From: Burkholderiales bacterium
Lineage (GTDB): Bacteria > Pseudomonadota > Gammaproteobacteria > Burkholderiales > Usitatibacteraceae
Reading direction: 5' to 3'
Assembly (NCBI GenBank): GCA_025360815.1
Contig: JANYBL010000005.1
Location: forward strand, 62,001 to 126,000
Length of the DNA stretch: 64,000 nucleotides
Positions 17,994-27,938 of this stretch are shown piece by piece (the stretch's first letter is position 1; every line of letters begins with the position of its first letter). The notes below the pieces were generated by a model. It was not told where the DNA came from. It saw only the letters and a list, made by a program, of their open reading frames with translations, and did no database searches. The position numbers were made by a program, and so were the translations under genes.

Positions 17994-19424
17994 ATGACAA
18001 TACCGACCATCAATGCCCACACAGGAAGAACACTCACTGCGCAAGCTGTCAGCCCCGACTTGATTCGCAAGTACGACCGACCGGGCCCCCGGCGCACGTC
18101 GTACCCGACTGCAGACTGGTTTGGGGAGGGCTACGGGCCGGAGCAACATTTGCGGACACTGGAGGACCGGCACATCAAAGGGTCTGAGGTGCCACTTTCG
18201 TTGTATGTGCATCTCCCGTTTTGCAATACGATTTGCTTTTACTGCGGGTGCAACAAGGTGGTTACGAAAGACCATAGTCGAAGCGCCAAATATTTGCGTT
18301 ATCTCGAGCGAGAAGTTGAACTTGTTTCCAGCCATTTGACTGGTTCGCGTCGTGTTGATCAACTCCGCTTAGGCGGCGGCACGCCGACGTTCTTATCGCC
18401 TGATGAGCTGTGTGAGCTGATGGCATTACTGGGTAAGCGTTTCGATACAGGCGAGGGAAACACCGATCTGGAATTTTCGATCGAAATCGACCCACGCATG
18501 GTCGACACCCCGAAAATAGAAACACTCGCCAATCTTGGTTTTAACCGGATGAGTGTTAGTGTGCAAGATTTCGATGATGCGGTGCAGCGGGCCGTGAATC
18601 GAAATCAGTCCGAGGCCGAAACGCCTGCTGCCATTCAGACAGCGCGTGCTCAAGGCTTTACCTCGATCAACATTGATCTTATTTACGGGCTGCCAAAACA
18701 AAAGTTAATCGGCTTTGGCCAAACTCTTGATCGGGTGATTGCGATGAAACCGGATCGGATCGCCTTGTACAGCTATGCACATTTGCCGACGCTATTCAAG
18801 CCGCAACGGCGCATTGCGGATACTGATTTGCCATCAGCTGAAGCGCGCTTGCAAATACTCGCGCTGGCCATTCAAAAATTGGGAGATGCGGGCTATGTGT
18901 ACATCGGCATGGATCATTTTGCGTTGCCACATGACGAGTTGGCTATCGCTGCAAGCCAAGAGCAACTGCATCGAAATTTTCAGAGTTACTCCAAGCGGCC
19001 AGAATGTGATTTATTGGCGCTTGGTGTTTCAGCAATCAGTAATATTGGCAACACGTATAGTCAAAACGTGAAAGGGCTTGACCAATATTACGATTGGCTA
19101 GATCGGCTTGAATTGCCAATATCGTGCGGCGTTGAGCTCGACGAAGCCGATCTGCTGCGCCGCGATCTGATTCAAACGTTAATGTGCGATTTTGAGTTGT
19201 CACTACCGAATTTTGAAGCGTCACATTCTATTAATTTTCGTCAGTATTTTGTTGATGAATGGAGCATGCTGCAACGGTTTGAGCAAGAGAAATTAATCGA
19301 GCTTGAGGACGAATATATTCGTTTTACACCCGGCGGCAGGTTATTGGTGCGGGTAGTGGCAATAGTTTTTGACCGTTACTTAAAACTTGGTATGGTGCGC
19401 CAGCGCTACTCTAAATTAATTTGA
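17994..19424 (+). CDS. hemN: Oxygen-independent coproporphyrinogen III dehydrogenase (radical SAM)
   Basis: 476 aa from ATG 17994. Upstream starts (TTG 17964, ATG 17967) would leave almost no leader if the FNR box is used. The radical-SAM cluster motif is FCNTICFYCGC, preceded by the family's N-terminal RKYDRPGPRRTSYPTA. GGGTPTFL and the HemN C-terminal domain (IGMDHFALP, then NFQSYSKRPECDLLALGVSAIS) are intact. It converts coproporphyrinogen III to protoporphyrinogen IX without oxygen, supplying haem for the cbb3 oxidase and other cytochromes encoded nearby. Confidence 0.95.
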   Translation: MTIPTINAHTGRTLTAQAVSPDLIRKYDRPGPRRTSYPTADWFGEGYGPEQHLRTLEDRHIKGSEVPLSLYVHLPFCNTICFYCGCNKVVTKDHSRSAKYLRYLEREVELVSSHLTGSRRVDQLRLGGGTPTFLSPDELCELMALLGKRFDTGEGNTDLEFSIEIDPRMVDTPKIETLANLGFNRMSVSVQDFDDAVQRAVNRNQSEAETPAAIQTARAQGFTSINIDLIYGLPKQKLIGFGQTLDRVIAMKPDRIALYSYAHLPTLFKPQRRIADTDLPSAEARLQILALAIQKLGDAGYVYIGMDHFALPHDELAIAASQEQLHRNFQSYSKRPECDLLALGVSAISNIGNTYSQNVKGLDQYYDWLDRLELPISCGVELDEADLLRRDLIQTLMCDFELSLPNFEASHSINFRQYFVDEWSMLQRFEQEKLIELEDEYIRFTPGGRLLVRVVAIVFDRYLKLGMVRQRYSKLI

Positions 19425-19452
19425 GTTAGCCAGATTCAGAGCCAATCCTGAC

Positions 19453-20325
19453 GTGGAATCATCGATTATCCTTGCCGCGATGTTAACGGCGTTCGTGACC
19501 GGCCTGGCAAGCAGTTTGCATTGTTTGGGCATGTGCGGGGGAGCGCTCTCAGCGATGATGCTGACGGCAAAGCGCAGGATTCCTCAACATAAGATTGCAA
19601 CATTTTCATTGCCTGCGCTGACGGTCACAATTAATGCGCCATCGCGGGCGTTGTCTGAATCTATTGCGGGGTCAGCTGCCGGACAAAACCTAGCGCTCGT
19701 TTTTGCGTTCAATGTTGGCCGTGTATTGAGTTATTGCGTAGCGGGCGCTTTTGTTGGTGCAATCGGTAGCGCCGGCAATAATGCGGGAGAATGGCTCATG
19801 CGCGACGCGATGCCGGTGCGGCTAACGATTTTTATCGTTGCCAATAGTCTCATGCTTCTCGCCGGCCTATACATTGCCGGTTGGACGCGTGGGCTTAGGC
19901 CTCTGGAACGTGCCGGCATAAAGATTTGGCAAAAAATTTCACCTTTCACTAACAAGCTGTTGCCGGTTAAAAGCGTTAGCCAAGCGGCCTTGCTCGGCGC
20001 ACTTTGGGGTTGGATTCCCTGTGGCCTTGTTTATGCGATGTTGGTGGTGGCACTTGCCAGCGGAAGTGCAATTAATGGTGCAGCAAGTATGTTTGCATTC
20101 GGTCTCGGCACATTACCAGCGATGACGGCGGCGGGGTTTTTGAGCGCGCAAATGAAAACTCAACTAAGCAATAAACGTCTAAGATTATTAGCAGGCGCGG
20201 CTGTGATTGCGATTGCACTAATTGGCTTGAATCGCACGCCAGTTTTGGCCGGACTTGGTCAATATGCAACGCTTACCGAGTTGTGCAATTCCATGTTGAG
20301 CAATAATGCGGGGAATAGGCCATGA
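19453..20325 (+). CDS. SafE/TauE-like (UreH-type) membrane exporter linked to cbb3 assembly
   Basis: 290 aa from a GTG, about six membrane segments. The N-terminal TGLASSLHCLGMCGG is the hallmark of the sulfite-exporter/UreH-like family found beside ccoI and ccoS; GWIPCGLVYAMLVVAL repeats the Cys-containing helix. Its stop overlaps the ccoI start. A role in copper handling or maturation of the cbb3 oxidase is inferred from context. Confidence 0.85.
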   Translation: MESSIILAAMLTAFVTGLASSLHCLGMCGGALSAMMLTAKRRIPQHKIATFSLPALTVTINAPSRALSESIAGSAAGQNLALVFAFNVGRVLSYCVAGAFVGAIGSAGNNAGEWLMRDAMPVRLTIFIVANSLMLLAGLYIAGWTRGLRPLERAGIKIWQKISPFTNKLLPVKSVSQAALLGALWGWIPCGLVYAMLVVALASGSAINGAASMFAFGLGTLPAMTAAGFLSAQMKTQLSNKRLRLLAGAAVIAIALIGLNRTPVLAGLGQYATLTELCNSMLSNNAGNRP

Positions 20326-22811
20326 GCAGGGTCGATTTGCCGTCGCTTTTGCTTCAATCCTCGCCGCTTTTTTCGTGCCATCCGCAACCGTCAATGGCAT
20401 GCTTTCACTGCGGTTTGCCTGTTGGGCTAGATACTAATCTACGCGTTAAATTCAACGGAGAAAGTAAAGCGGTGTGCTGCGCAGGCTGTGAGGCTGTGGC
20501 GACGACCATTATGGCAGCGGGGTTGTCGAATTTCTATCTTGAGCGTAGCGAGGTGTCGGAGGTTCCGGCGAAGAGCGCAGTGAATACTGCCAACTATGAC
20601 CTGCCAGAAATTCAATCGCAATATGTTTCAACTGATAACGATTCTAACCAGACTGCGTCAATTTACATTGATGGCGTAACCTGCAACGCCTGTTTGTGGT
20701 TAGCGGAGACATCGTTGCGGCGTGTTCGCGGTGTGACAAGCGCGCAGATCAACTATATCTCTCACCGGGCGGAAGTAGTATGGAAGGGGACCGATACCAA
20801 CCTTGCAACGATCGTGGACGCAATTTCGAGAGTGGGACTGCGTGCGACACCGGTGGCTGCAGGCAAGCGTCAAGCGGCGCGCGCAAAGGCAAAGCGAGAG
20901 TCACTCAAACAATTGGGTGTAGCTTTGTTGGCGATGATGCAATTGATGATGTTCACAGTGCCGCTTTACTTTACTGATTTCGACGATATTTCTGCCGATG
21001 CGCGACAGTTAATGCAATGGGCTAGTCTGGTCTTAACGTTACCGGTAGTGACGTATGCGGCGCGTCCGTTCTGGCTGGGCGCGTGGCGGGATTGGCGAAC
21101 CCGGCACGTCAGTATGGATTCACCTGTTGCCCTTGCGATTGCCTCAACGTTCATCACGAGCCTTTGGGCGGTTGGGACGGAGCGCGGGTCGCTTTATTTT
21201 GACTCAATCAGCATGTTTGTTTTTTTATTGCTCATGGCGCGGTATTTGGAGGCGAGCATCCGCGATCGCGCCTTGACTAGAATCGAGCGGTTGTCTAATG
21301 CAGTGCCCGCGTCAGCGTGGCGATTGTCACGCTACCCCGCAAGCCGCGCGTCGTCCGAAGTTGCCAGTGCAGCGCTAATACAAGGCGATATTATTTTGAT
21401 CCCGACCGGGCAAACGATCTCGGCGGATTCAATTTTGCTTGAGGGCGTAGCTGAGGTTGATGAATCAATTGTTACCGGTGAATCGCGTCCTGCAATGCGC
21501 ACTACTGGTTCGATACTCGTTGGCGGCACGATCAATTTGGGGTCTCCGCTGATCGCGCGCGTCGAGCGTGTTGGCGTCACCAGCGTGCTTGCGGCCGTGA
21601 CGCAAATGGCGGAACGATCACTTGGCGAACGCCCCAGGCTTTCGCGGCTGACTGATCGTGTGGCACGTTTTCTGATGCCATCGCTGATTGCTGTCGCAGT
21701 AGGCGCTGGGATTGTTTGGTTGCTCATCAATGCCGGCCAAAGCTTCAGCGTTGTGGTGGCGGTCATTGCGGTGACGTGTCCTTGCGCAGTGGCATTAGCA
21801 GCGCCGCTCGCGTATGCCATTGCAACGTTAACCACCGCGGAGGATGGGCTGCTTATTTCACGTGGCCATGTGTTGGAGACATTGCCGCAAATTACCGACA
21901 TCGTGTTTGATAAAACCGGGACGTTAACAATGGGCAAATTGATCGTAAGTCAAATTGACACCTGTGTTGCAATTTCGCGCGGCGACGCAATCGCAATCGC
22001 AGCCGCACTTGAAATTGGTGCTGCACACCCGATTTCAAAATCGATTAGTTCATTAGCTCGTGGAGAGGCTTCAGTTGTTGTTGCAACAAACTTGCGGCTG
22101 GTTCCCGGCGGTGGTGTTGAAGGAGCAATAAATGGTTCGCTGTACCGGTTTGGCCATAAAAAATTCGCATGTTCAGTTTCCGCTGGTACCTCAGCCGTTC
22201 CTTCACTTATTAGCGATGATTCGTTCGTGCTCAGCTGCAATGGGCAGTGGCTTGCAACGTTCCAAACGGAAGATGCTTTAAAGCCAGATGCGCTAGAGAC
22301 GGTAAGAACGATGCAGCGCCTTGGTTTTATAGTGCATTTACTATCTGGTGATCGTATTGACCGAGTTCGAGCGGTGTCGAATGAACTTGGCATTGATTAT
22401 GCCTACACGATGGCTGAGCAAACGCCCTCGCGAAAGCTGGCGTACATCATGCAACTTCGATCTGAAGGGCGAAAAGTCATGATGATCGGTGATGGCGTCA
22501 ACGATGCGCCCGTTCTAGGTGCTGCCGACGTTTCGGTTGCGATGGCGAGCGGTGCTGATTTGCCAAGGCTCACAGCGGACGCAGTGCTGCTGTCGCCAAA
22601 CTTGAAATTGATTGTTTCAGTCTTGGCACTTGCCCGTAGAACAAAGAAGATTATTGGACAAAACTTTGCTTGGGCCATTTTATACAACGCGATTGCGATC
22701 CCGATGGCCGTGGCCAACTTGATCAACCCGGCTTTGGCCGCTATTGGCATGGGCATCAGTGGTTTAATTGTCGTGCTCAATTCGATGCGCTTGTTGAGGA
22801 GCGGACCATAG
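20322..22811 (+). CDS. ccoI: P1B-type copper ATPase for cbb3 oxidase assembly (CcoI/FixI)
   Basis: 829 aa. N-terminal Cys-rich region (CFHCGLPVG and CCAGCEAV) and HMA domain (DGVTCNACLW), then the transporter core: TGES, the intramembrane TCPCAVAL, DKTGTLT with the phosphorylated Asp, AHPIS and GDGVNDAPVLGAADV. CcoI-type pumps export copper to the periplasm for insertion in the CcoN binuclear centre, unlike CopA detoxification pumps. Coupled to genes on both sides by overlapping stop and start codons. Confidence 0.95.
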   Translation: MSRVDLPSLLLQSSPLFSCHPQPSMACFHCGLPVGLDTNLRVKFNGESKAVCCAGCEAVATTIMAAGLSNFYLERSEVSEVPAKSAVNTANYDLPEIQSQYVSTDNDSNQTASIYIDGVTCNACLWLAETSLRRVRGVTSAQINYISHRAEVVWKGTDTNLATIVDAISRVGLRATPVAAGKRQAARAKAKRESLKQLGVALLAMMQLMMFTVPLYFTDFDDISADARQLMQWASLVLTLPVVTYAARPFWLGAWRDWRTRHVSMDSPVALAIASTFITSLWAVGTERGSLYFDSISMFVFLLLMARYLEASIRDRALTRIERLSNAVPASAWRLSRYPASRASSEVASAALIQGDIILIPTGQTISADSILLEGVAEVDESIVTGESRPAMRTTGSILVGGTINLGSPLIARVERVGVTSVLAAVTQMAERSLGERPRLSRLTDRVARFLMPSLIAVAVGAGIVWLLINAGQSFSVVVAVIAVTCPCAVALAAPLAYAIATLTTAEDGLLISRGHVLETLPQITDIVFDKTGTLTMGKLIVSQIDTCVAISRGDAIAIAAALEIGAAHPISKSISSLARGEASVVVATNLRLVPGGGVEGAINGSLYRFGHKKFACSVSAGTSAVPSLISDDSFVLSCNGQWLATFQTEDALKPDALETVRTMQRLGFIVHLLSGDRIDRVRAVSNELGIDYAYTMAEQTPSRKLAYIMQLRSEGRKVMMIGDGVNDAPVLGAADVSVAMASGADLPRLTADAVLLSPNLKLIVSVLALARRTKKIIGQNFAWAILYNAIAIPMAVANLINPALAAIGMGISGLIVVLNSMRLLRSGP

Positions 22812-23026
22812 TGATTGAATCCCTCTGGCTTTTGATCCCTCTCAGCGTCGTTCTCGCGTTTGTAATCGGTGCCTGTTTTTGGTGGGCGGCAGGTGCGGGG
22901 CAGTTTGATGATCTGAGTGGGCCCGGCGAGCGGATTTTACAAGACGACGACAGTGTTCCAGATGAGCTCATAACGATAAAGGAGGAAACCATCCCAGACT
23001 TGATAAATATCAAACTGCCAAAGTAG
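22811..23026 (+). CDS. ccoS: cbb3 oxidase assembly protein CcoS
   Basis: 71 aa from a GTG that shares a base with the ccoI stop. One N-terminal membrane helix (ESLWLLIPLSVVLAFVIGACFWWAAGAGQFDDL) with the characteristic WAAGAGQFDDLSGPGERIL end. Needed for cofactor insertion into CcoN in studied species. Confidence 0.92.
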   Translation: MIESLWLLIPLSVVLAFVIGACFWWAAGAGQFDDLSGPGERILQDDDSVPDELITIKEETIPDLINIKLPK

Positions 23027-23059
23027 CCAAATGAGACTATCGAGACAAGCGAGTGAGTG

Positions 23060-23081
23060 GTGAGTGAATGGTGAGTGAATG
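23060..23081 (+). repeat. Tandem 11-bp direct repeat upstream of ccoN
   Basis: Two adjacent copies of GTGAGTGAATG, with a partial third copy before them, in the ccoS-ccoN spacer. No FNR-like box is visible in this 114-bp spacer. Confidence 0.6.
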
Positions 23082-23140
23082 GCGTCCGAATAGCATCCGA
23101 AAAACTAAGCTCAAAGAAATTTACTAAAAAGGATCCGACC

Positions 23141-24646
23141 ATGCAGTTGGAAATCGCGCAGAACCACAATCAGCCAAACAGCCAGACATACAACTACAAA
23201 GTGGTTCGTCAATTTGCGATCATGACCATTGTGTGGGGCATTGTTGGCATGCTGGTCGGGGTAATTATTGCTGCCGAATTGATTTGGCCTGATATGACGT
23301 TCGGCATCCAGTGGCTATCGTTTGGCAGGTTACGCCCGCTGCACACTAACGCGGTCATTTTTGCATTTGGTGGTTGTGCGTTGATGGGCACCTCTTACTA
23401 CGTGGTGCAGCGTACTTGCCAGGCGCGCTTGATTTCCGATCGACTTGCCGCGTTTCATTTTTGGGGCTGGCAACTGGTAATTGTGCTGGCGGCAATCACA
23501 TTGCCGCTGGGGTACACCCAGGGCAAAGAATATGCAGAATTAGAGTGGCCGATTGATGTGCTGATCACCATTGTTTGGGTAGCCTACGCGATTGTATTCT
23601 TCGGCACGATCATGCGTCGCAAGACCGCGCATATCTACGTCGCCAACTGGTTTTATGGTGCGTTCATTGTTACCGTAGCGCTGCTACATATTGTGAACAA
23701 CGCCGCGGTGCCAGTCAGTTTTTGGAAATCTTACTCAGCGTATGCGGGTGTGCAAGATGCAATGATTCAATGGTGGTATGGCCACAACGCGGTGGGCTTC
23801 TTTTTAACCGCAGGATTCCTCGGCATGATGTATTACTTCGTGCCCAAGCAGGCGGAGCGGCCCGTATACTCATATCGCTTATCAGTCGTGCACTTTTGGG
23901 CCCTGATTTTTACTTACATGTGGGCGGGCCCGCACCATCTGCATTACACGGCTCTGCCAGATTGGGCGCAATCGCTGGGGATGTTGTTCTCACTGATTTT
24001 ATTGGCACCGAGTTGGGGCGGCATGATTAACGGGATGATGACGTTATCCGGCGCATGGCATAAATTGCGTGACGACCCGATACTTAAATTCCTGATCGTC
24101 TCGCTCTCGTTCTACGGCATGTCCACGTTTGAAGGGCCGATGCTGGCCATTAAAACAATTAACGGACTCGCGCACTACACCGATTGGATTATTGGCCACG
24201 TGCATTCCGGTGCGCTCGGCTGGGTGGCGTTTATTACCTTTGGCTCGATGTATTACTTGATCCCCCGCCTGTTCGGCTTGAAGCAAATGTATAGCGTGCG
24301 TTTAATTTCGCTGCATTTTTGGGTCGCGACCATCGGCGTGGTGTTGTACATCGCCGCACTGTGGATATCGGGTGTGATGCAGGGCCTAATGTGGCGCGCT
24401 GTCAACCCTGACGGCACGCTTACTTACAGTTTTGTCGAAGGCGTAAAAGCGAGCTATCCGTATTGGACGATTCGCCTAATCGGCGGGTCATTGTTCTTTA
24501 TTGGCATGCTCATCATGACCTACAACGTGATTCGCACAGTAATGATGGGGCACGCGTACGACGCGCCGATCCCCGCGACGTTACCTTCGCATTCCGATTT
24601 GAAAATTGGCGGGCTTGGTTCATTACAACCTGCACAGGGAGATTAG
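23141..24646 (+). CDS. ccoN: Cytochrome c oxidase cbb3-type subunit I
   Basis: 501 aa from ATG 23141 (GGATCC 8 bp upstream). About 12 membrane helices. Haem-copper oxidase landmarks are visible: [12 protein letters not shown] with the low-spin haem His, [18 protein letters not shown] with the CuB His-Tyr region, [15 protein letters not shown] with the paired CuB His, and HVHSGALGW. Terminal reduction of oxygen to water with high affinity. Confidence 0.97.
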   Translation: MQLEIAQNHNQPNSQTYNYKVVRQFAIMTIVWGIVGMLVGVIIAAELIWPDMTFGIQWLSFGRLRPLHTNAVIFAFGGCALMGTSYYVVQRTCQARLISDRLAAFHFWGWQLVIVLAAITLPLGYTQGKEYAELEWPIDVLITIVWVAYAIVFFGTIMRRKTAHIYVANWFYGAFIVTVALLHIVNNAAVPVSFWKSYSAYAGVQDAMIQWWYGHNAVGFFLTAGFLGMMYYFVPKQAERPVYSYRLSVVHFWALIFTYMWAGPHHLHYTALPDWAQSLGMLFSLILLAPSWGGMINGMMTLSGAWHKLRDDPILKFLIVSLSFYGMSTFEGPMLAIKTINGLAHYTDWIIGHVHSGALGWVAFITFGSMYYLIPRLFGLKQMYSVRLISLHFWVATIGVVLYIAALWISGVMQGLMWRAVNPDGTLTYSFVEGVKASYPYWTIRLIGGSLFFIGMLIMTYNVIRTVMMGHAYDAPIPATLPSHSDLKIGGLGSLQPAQGD

Positions 24647-24650
24647 GTAA

Positions 24651-25265
24651 ATGAAATTCACCCATGAAACGATTGAAAAAAATATTGGCTGGATGATTGT
24701 GCTGATTGTTCTCGTGGTCAGTATTGGCGGCTTGGTTGAAATCGTGCCGTTGTTTTTTCAGCGATCCACAACAGAGCCTGTGAGCGGATTGAAACCCTAC
24801 ACTCCGCTGCAATTGGCGGGACGAGATATTTATGTTCGCGAAGGGTGTTACAACTGCCATTCGCAAATGATTCGCCCGCTTCGTGCTGAAACTGAACGTT
24901 ACGGTCACTACTCAGTTGCCGGCGAGTTTGTATACGACCATCCGTTTCAATGGGGCAGTAAGCGCACCGGGCCGGATCTGCATCGCGTGGGTGGCAAGTA
25001 TAGCGATGAATGGCATCGCCTGCATCTGCGCCAACCGCGTGACTTAGTCCCTGAATCAAATATGCCGGCCTACACTTGGCTACAGAAACAAAAGCTAGAT
25101 CCTGAGGAGTCTGAGCCACGAATGCACGCGCTACGGAGTGTTGGCGTGCCGTATACGGATGAAGAAATCAAAGGGGCTGCGGCGGATGTCGCCGGTAAAA
25201 CGGATGAGGATGCCTTGATTGCATATTTGCAAATCTTGGGTACATCATTGAAAACAACACGATAG
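24651..25265 (+). CDS. ccoO: Cytochrome c oxidase cbb3-type subunit II
   Basis: 204 aa, one N-terminal membrane anchor and a single haem c motif CYNCH ([17 protein letters not shown]). It passes electrons from CcoP to CcoN. Strong GGAG 8 bp upstream; tightly linked to ccoN. Confidence 0.96.
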   Translation: MKFTHETIEKNIGWMIVLIVLVVSIGGLVEIVPLFFQRSTTEPVSGLKPYTPLQLAGRDIYVREGCYNCHSQMIRPLRAETERYGHYSVAGEFVYDHPFQWGSKRTGPDLHRVGGKYSDEWHRLHLRQPRDLVPESNMPAYTWLQKQKLDPEESEPRMHALRSVGVPYTDEEIKGAAADVAGKTDEDALIAYLQILGTSLKTTR

Positions 25266-25274
25266 GAGCAGCCA

Positions 25275-25466
25275 GTGGACTTAAGTGATCTTCGCACTAT
25301 CGTTACAATAGTTTCGTTTATTGCGTTTGTTGGCGTGGTATTTTGGGCCTATAGCCAAGAGCAAAAAGCGCGCTTCGATGATGCCGCCAACCTACCGTTT
25401 GTTGACGATGATGAAGGTGTTTACACAACTGAACTGAAAGCGAAACAAGGCGGCCGTCATGAGTGA
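25275..25466 (+). CDS. ccoQ: cbb3 oxidase subunit CcoQ
   Basis: 63 aa, GTG start (preceded by GGAGCAG). One membrane helix, then an acidic tail. Overlaps the ccoP start by 8 bp. Small subunit that stabilises the complex. Confidence 0.9.
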   Translation: MDLSDLRTIVTIVSFIAFVGVVFWAYSQEQKARFDDAANLPFVDDDEGVYTTELKAKQGGRHE

Positions 25467-26448
25467 CTTCAGCAGCAATTTTTGGTCGTGGTTTATCGCC
25501 GTTGTGTCGATCATTTCGATCGTTGGTTGCGGCGTGCTGCTTTGGACGCAAACGATGAAGCGCCCATCCAAAGGTGAGCAGGTTAAGCTGCATGGAAATG
25601 TGTGGGATGAAGACTTGGTCGAGTTCAACAATCCCATGCCAGGTTGGTGGATGTGGCTCTTTTACATCACGATTTTTTTCTCTTTGTGCTATTTAGCGTT
25701 TTATCCGGGCCTCGGTGATTTCGCTGGAAAGTTTGGATGGACATCAACTGTCCAGTATGACGAAGAGGTTAAAAAAGCTGACGCGGAATTCGGACCGATG
25801 TTTGCAAAATATGCTCAAGTGGATATTCCTACTTTAGCCAAGGATGCGACGGCCAATGAGATCGGCCAACGATTGTTTCTCAACAATTGTGCGCAATGTC
25901 ACGGCTCAGATGCTGGCGGCAGCAAGGGTTTCCCTAATTTACGTGATGCAGACTGGTTGTACGGCGGCGACCCAGCCAGCATTGAGACGACCCTAACACT
26001 TGGCCGTAACGGTGTGATGCCGCCCTTGGGTGATGCTATTGGAGGCGAGGCGGGGATTAAAGAGGTCATGAATTATGTCCGCTCGCTTTCTGGCTTAAAA
26101 CACGACGCAGCGTTGGCCGCGAACGGAAAGTTAAAGTTTACTGTTTGCGCAGCTTGCCATGGGCCGGAGGGCAAGGGGATGCAGGCGCTTGGTTCGCCAA
26201 ACCTGACCGATAAAATTTGGCTCTACGGCAGCAGCGAAGAAACGATTTCGGAAACGATTCGGCTCGGGCGCAACAACAAGATGCCGGCGCAACTGGAGCG
26301 GTTAGGTGAAGCTAAAGTGCATTTGCTCGCTGCGTATGTATATGGCTTAGGTGGCGGCTCGTCTCAAATTAATTCCGCTGTATCTGTTGCACCTGTTGTG
26401 CCTGTTGCATCTGCTGCATCCGCTGTCACTGATGTTCCAAAGCCCTAG
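25459..26448 (+). CDS. ccoP: Cytochrome c oxidase cbb3-type subunit III
   Basis: 329 aa with two N-terminal membrane segments and two c-type haem domains: CAQCH (about residue 151) and CAACH (about 231). The phrase HGNVWDEDLVEFNNPMPGWWMWLFY is the usual CcoP start. The last 30 residues are a Val/Ala/Pro-rich tail encoded by imperfect repeats, longer than in most homologues. It accepts electrons from soluble cytochromes c. Confidence 0.96.
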   Translation: MSDFSSNFWSWFIAVVSIISIVGCGVLLWTQTMKRPSKGEQVKLHGNVWDEDLVEFNNPMPGWWMWLFYITIFFSLCYLAFYPGLGDFAGKFGWTSTVQYDEEVKKADAEFGPMFAKYAQVDIPTLAKDATANEIGQRLFLNNCAQCHGSDAGGSKGFPNLRDADWLYGGDPASIETTLTLGRNGVMPPLGDAIGGEAGIKEVMNYVRSLSGLKHDAALAANGKLKFTVCAACHGPEGKGMQALGSPNLTDKIWLYGSSEETISETIRLGRNNKMPAQLERLGEAKVHLLAAYVYGLGGGSSQINSAVSVAPVVPVASAASAVTDVPKP

Positions 26449-26478
26449 AGCTCATCCGACCATGTCGATGAAGCTACC

Positions 26479-27909
26479 GTGACTAAAGTAATCCCAATCG
26501 TCGCGCTCGACGATGCTGAAGAGGCACTTTACGAGATTCGAAAGAAAATCTATCCGCGTGCGGTGTCGGGTTGGTTTGCGCGTTGGCGCTGGGTAGTTGT
26601 TTTTGTCACGCAGCTGGTTTACTACGGTACACCATGGCTTGTTTGGAACGAGCGTCAGGCGGTATTGTTTGATTTAACGGCGCGTAAATTTTATATTTTT
26701 GGGCTGGTTTTTTGGCCGCAAGACTTCATTTATCTCACTGTGTTGTTATTGATTTCTGCATTTTCGTTGTTTTTGTTTACCGCTGTCGCCGGACGGCTTT
26801 GGTGCGGCTACGCCTGTCCGCAAACGGTTTACACCGAGATATTTTTATGGCTTGAACGCAAGATCGAAGGCGACTTCATTGCGCAACAAAAGCTCGACAA
26901 AGGACCAGTGTCAGCGCGGCGTTTGAGGCTAAAAGCGCTCAAACACGCCGTCTGGATCGGACTTTCACTTTGGACTGGCTTTACGCTTGTCGGGTATTTT
27001 GCACCGATTCGCGAGCTGGTGTTTTCCGTTGCCCACTGGTCAATTGGCCCTTGGGAGACATTCTGGATATTTTTTTACGGCTTCGCCACTTATGGAAACG
27101 CTGGGTGGTTGCGCGAGCAAGTTTGCAAATACATGTGTCCTTATGCGCGCTTTCAAGGTGCAATGTTTGATTGCGATACGCTTGTCGTTACCTATGACGA
27201 AAAACGCGGTGAAGCACGTGGGTCGCGTGGCAAAAAAACAGACTACAAATCGCAGGGATTGGGCGATTGCATTGATTGTCATATTTGCGTTCAGGTATGT
27301 CCGACTGGCATTGATATTCGCAATGGTCAGCAGTATGAATGCATTGGCTGCACGGCATGCATCGACGCGTGTGACCAAGTGATGGATAAGATGAGCTATC
27401 CGCGCGGCCTAATTCGTTACGCAACGGAAAATTCAGTCGATCAACAATTTGGCTGGCACGAAATGTTAAGACGTGTGTTTCGGCCGCGCGTTATCCTCTA
27501 CACAGTGTTACTTTGGGCAATCATCATCGCCACCGGTATAACACTGTGGTATCGCGTGCCGGTTAAAGTTGATGTGATTCGCGACCGCGGCGCGATGTCA
27601 AGGGAAGTGGAGGGCGGTCTGATTGAGAACGTCTATCGTCTGCATTTACTCAACACACAAGAAAAGCCACAGCGCTTTGTCATTCACGTCTCCGGCATTG
27701 AAGGGCTGCAGATTGTTGGCTTGAATCAACCGCAAGAAATTGCTTCTGCGGCTTCTAAAACCGTTGCATTGGATGTTCGGGTTGATCCGGAACACGTGCC
27801 AAAAGGCAATTCGCGGATTGAGTTTCAAGTGGTTGCAGTTGATGCAGAAGGTCGCGAAGCACCGGGTACCTTTTCAATTCATGAAAAGGCAACATTTTTT
27901 AATCGATGA
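26479..27909 (+). CDS. ccoG: CcoG/RdxA/FixG ferredoxin-like oxidase maturation protein
   Basis: 476 aa from GTG 26479. Five or so membrane helices; the 4Fe-4S motifs CIDCHICVQVCPTGIDIR and CIGCTACIDACD are intact, as is the upstream CGYACPQTVYTEIF. C-terminal Ig-like domain. Studied homologues reduce Cu(II) to Cu(I) for cbb3 assembly. Stop overlaps an upstream candidate start of the next gene. Confidence 0.95.
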   Translation: MTKVIPIVALDDAEEALYEIRKKIYPRAVSGWFARWRWVVVFVTQLVYYGTPWLVWNERQAVLFDLTARKFYIFGLVFWPQDFIYLTVLLLISAFSLFLFTAVAGRLWCGYACPQTVYTEIFLWLERKIEGDFIAQQKLDKGPVSARRLRLKALKHAVWIGLSLWTGFTLVGYFAPIRELVFSVAHWSIGPWETFWIFFYGFATYGNAGWLREQVCKYMCPYARFQGAMFDCDTLVVTYDEKRGEARGSRGKKTDYKSQGLGDCIDCHICVQVCPTGIDIRNGQQYECIGCTACIDACDQVMDKMSYPRGLIRYATENSVDQQFGWHEMLRRVFRPRVILYTVLLWAIIIATGITLWYRVPVKVDVIRDRGAMSREVEGGLIENVYRLHLLNTQEKPQRFVIHVSGIEGLQIVGLNQPQEIASAASKTVALDVRVDPEHVPKGNSRIEFQVVAVDAEGREAPGTFSIHEKATFFNR

Positions 27910-27938
27910 TTTCGCCACACGCCAAGCAGGGTTCGAAC

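Noticed and set aside
20966-22780. Several long minus-strand frames opposite ccoI
   Set aside because: They mirror the codon bias of ccoI, which has all P1B-ATPase motifs; no independent support.
23027-23140. Searched for an FNR box before ccoN
   Set aside because: No TTGAT-N4-ATCAA-like dyad is present; only a tandem repeat is seen.
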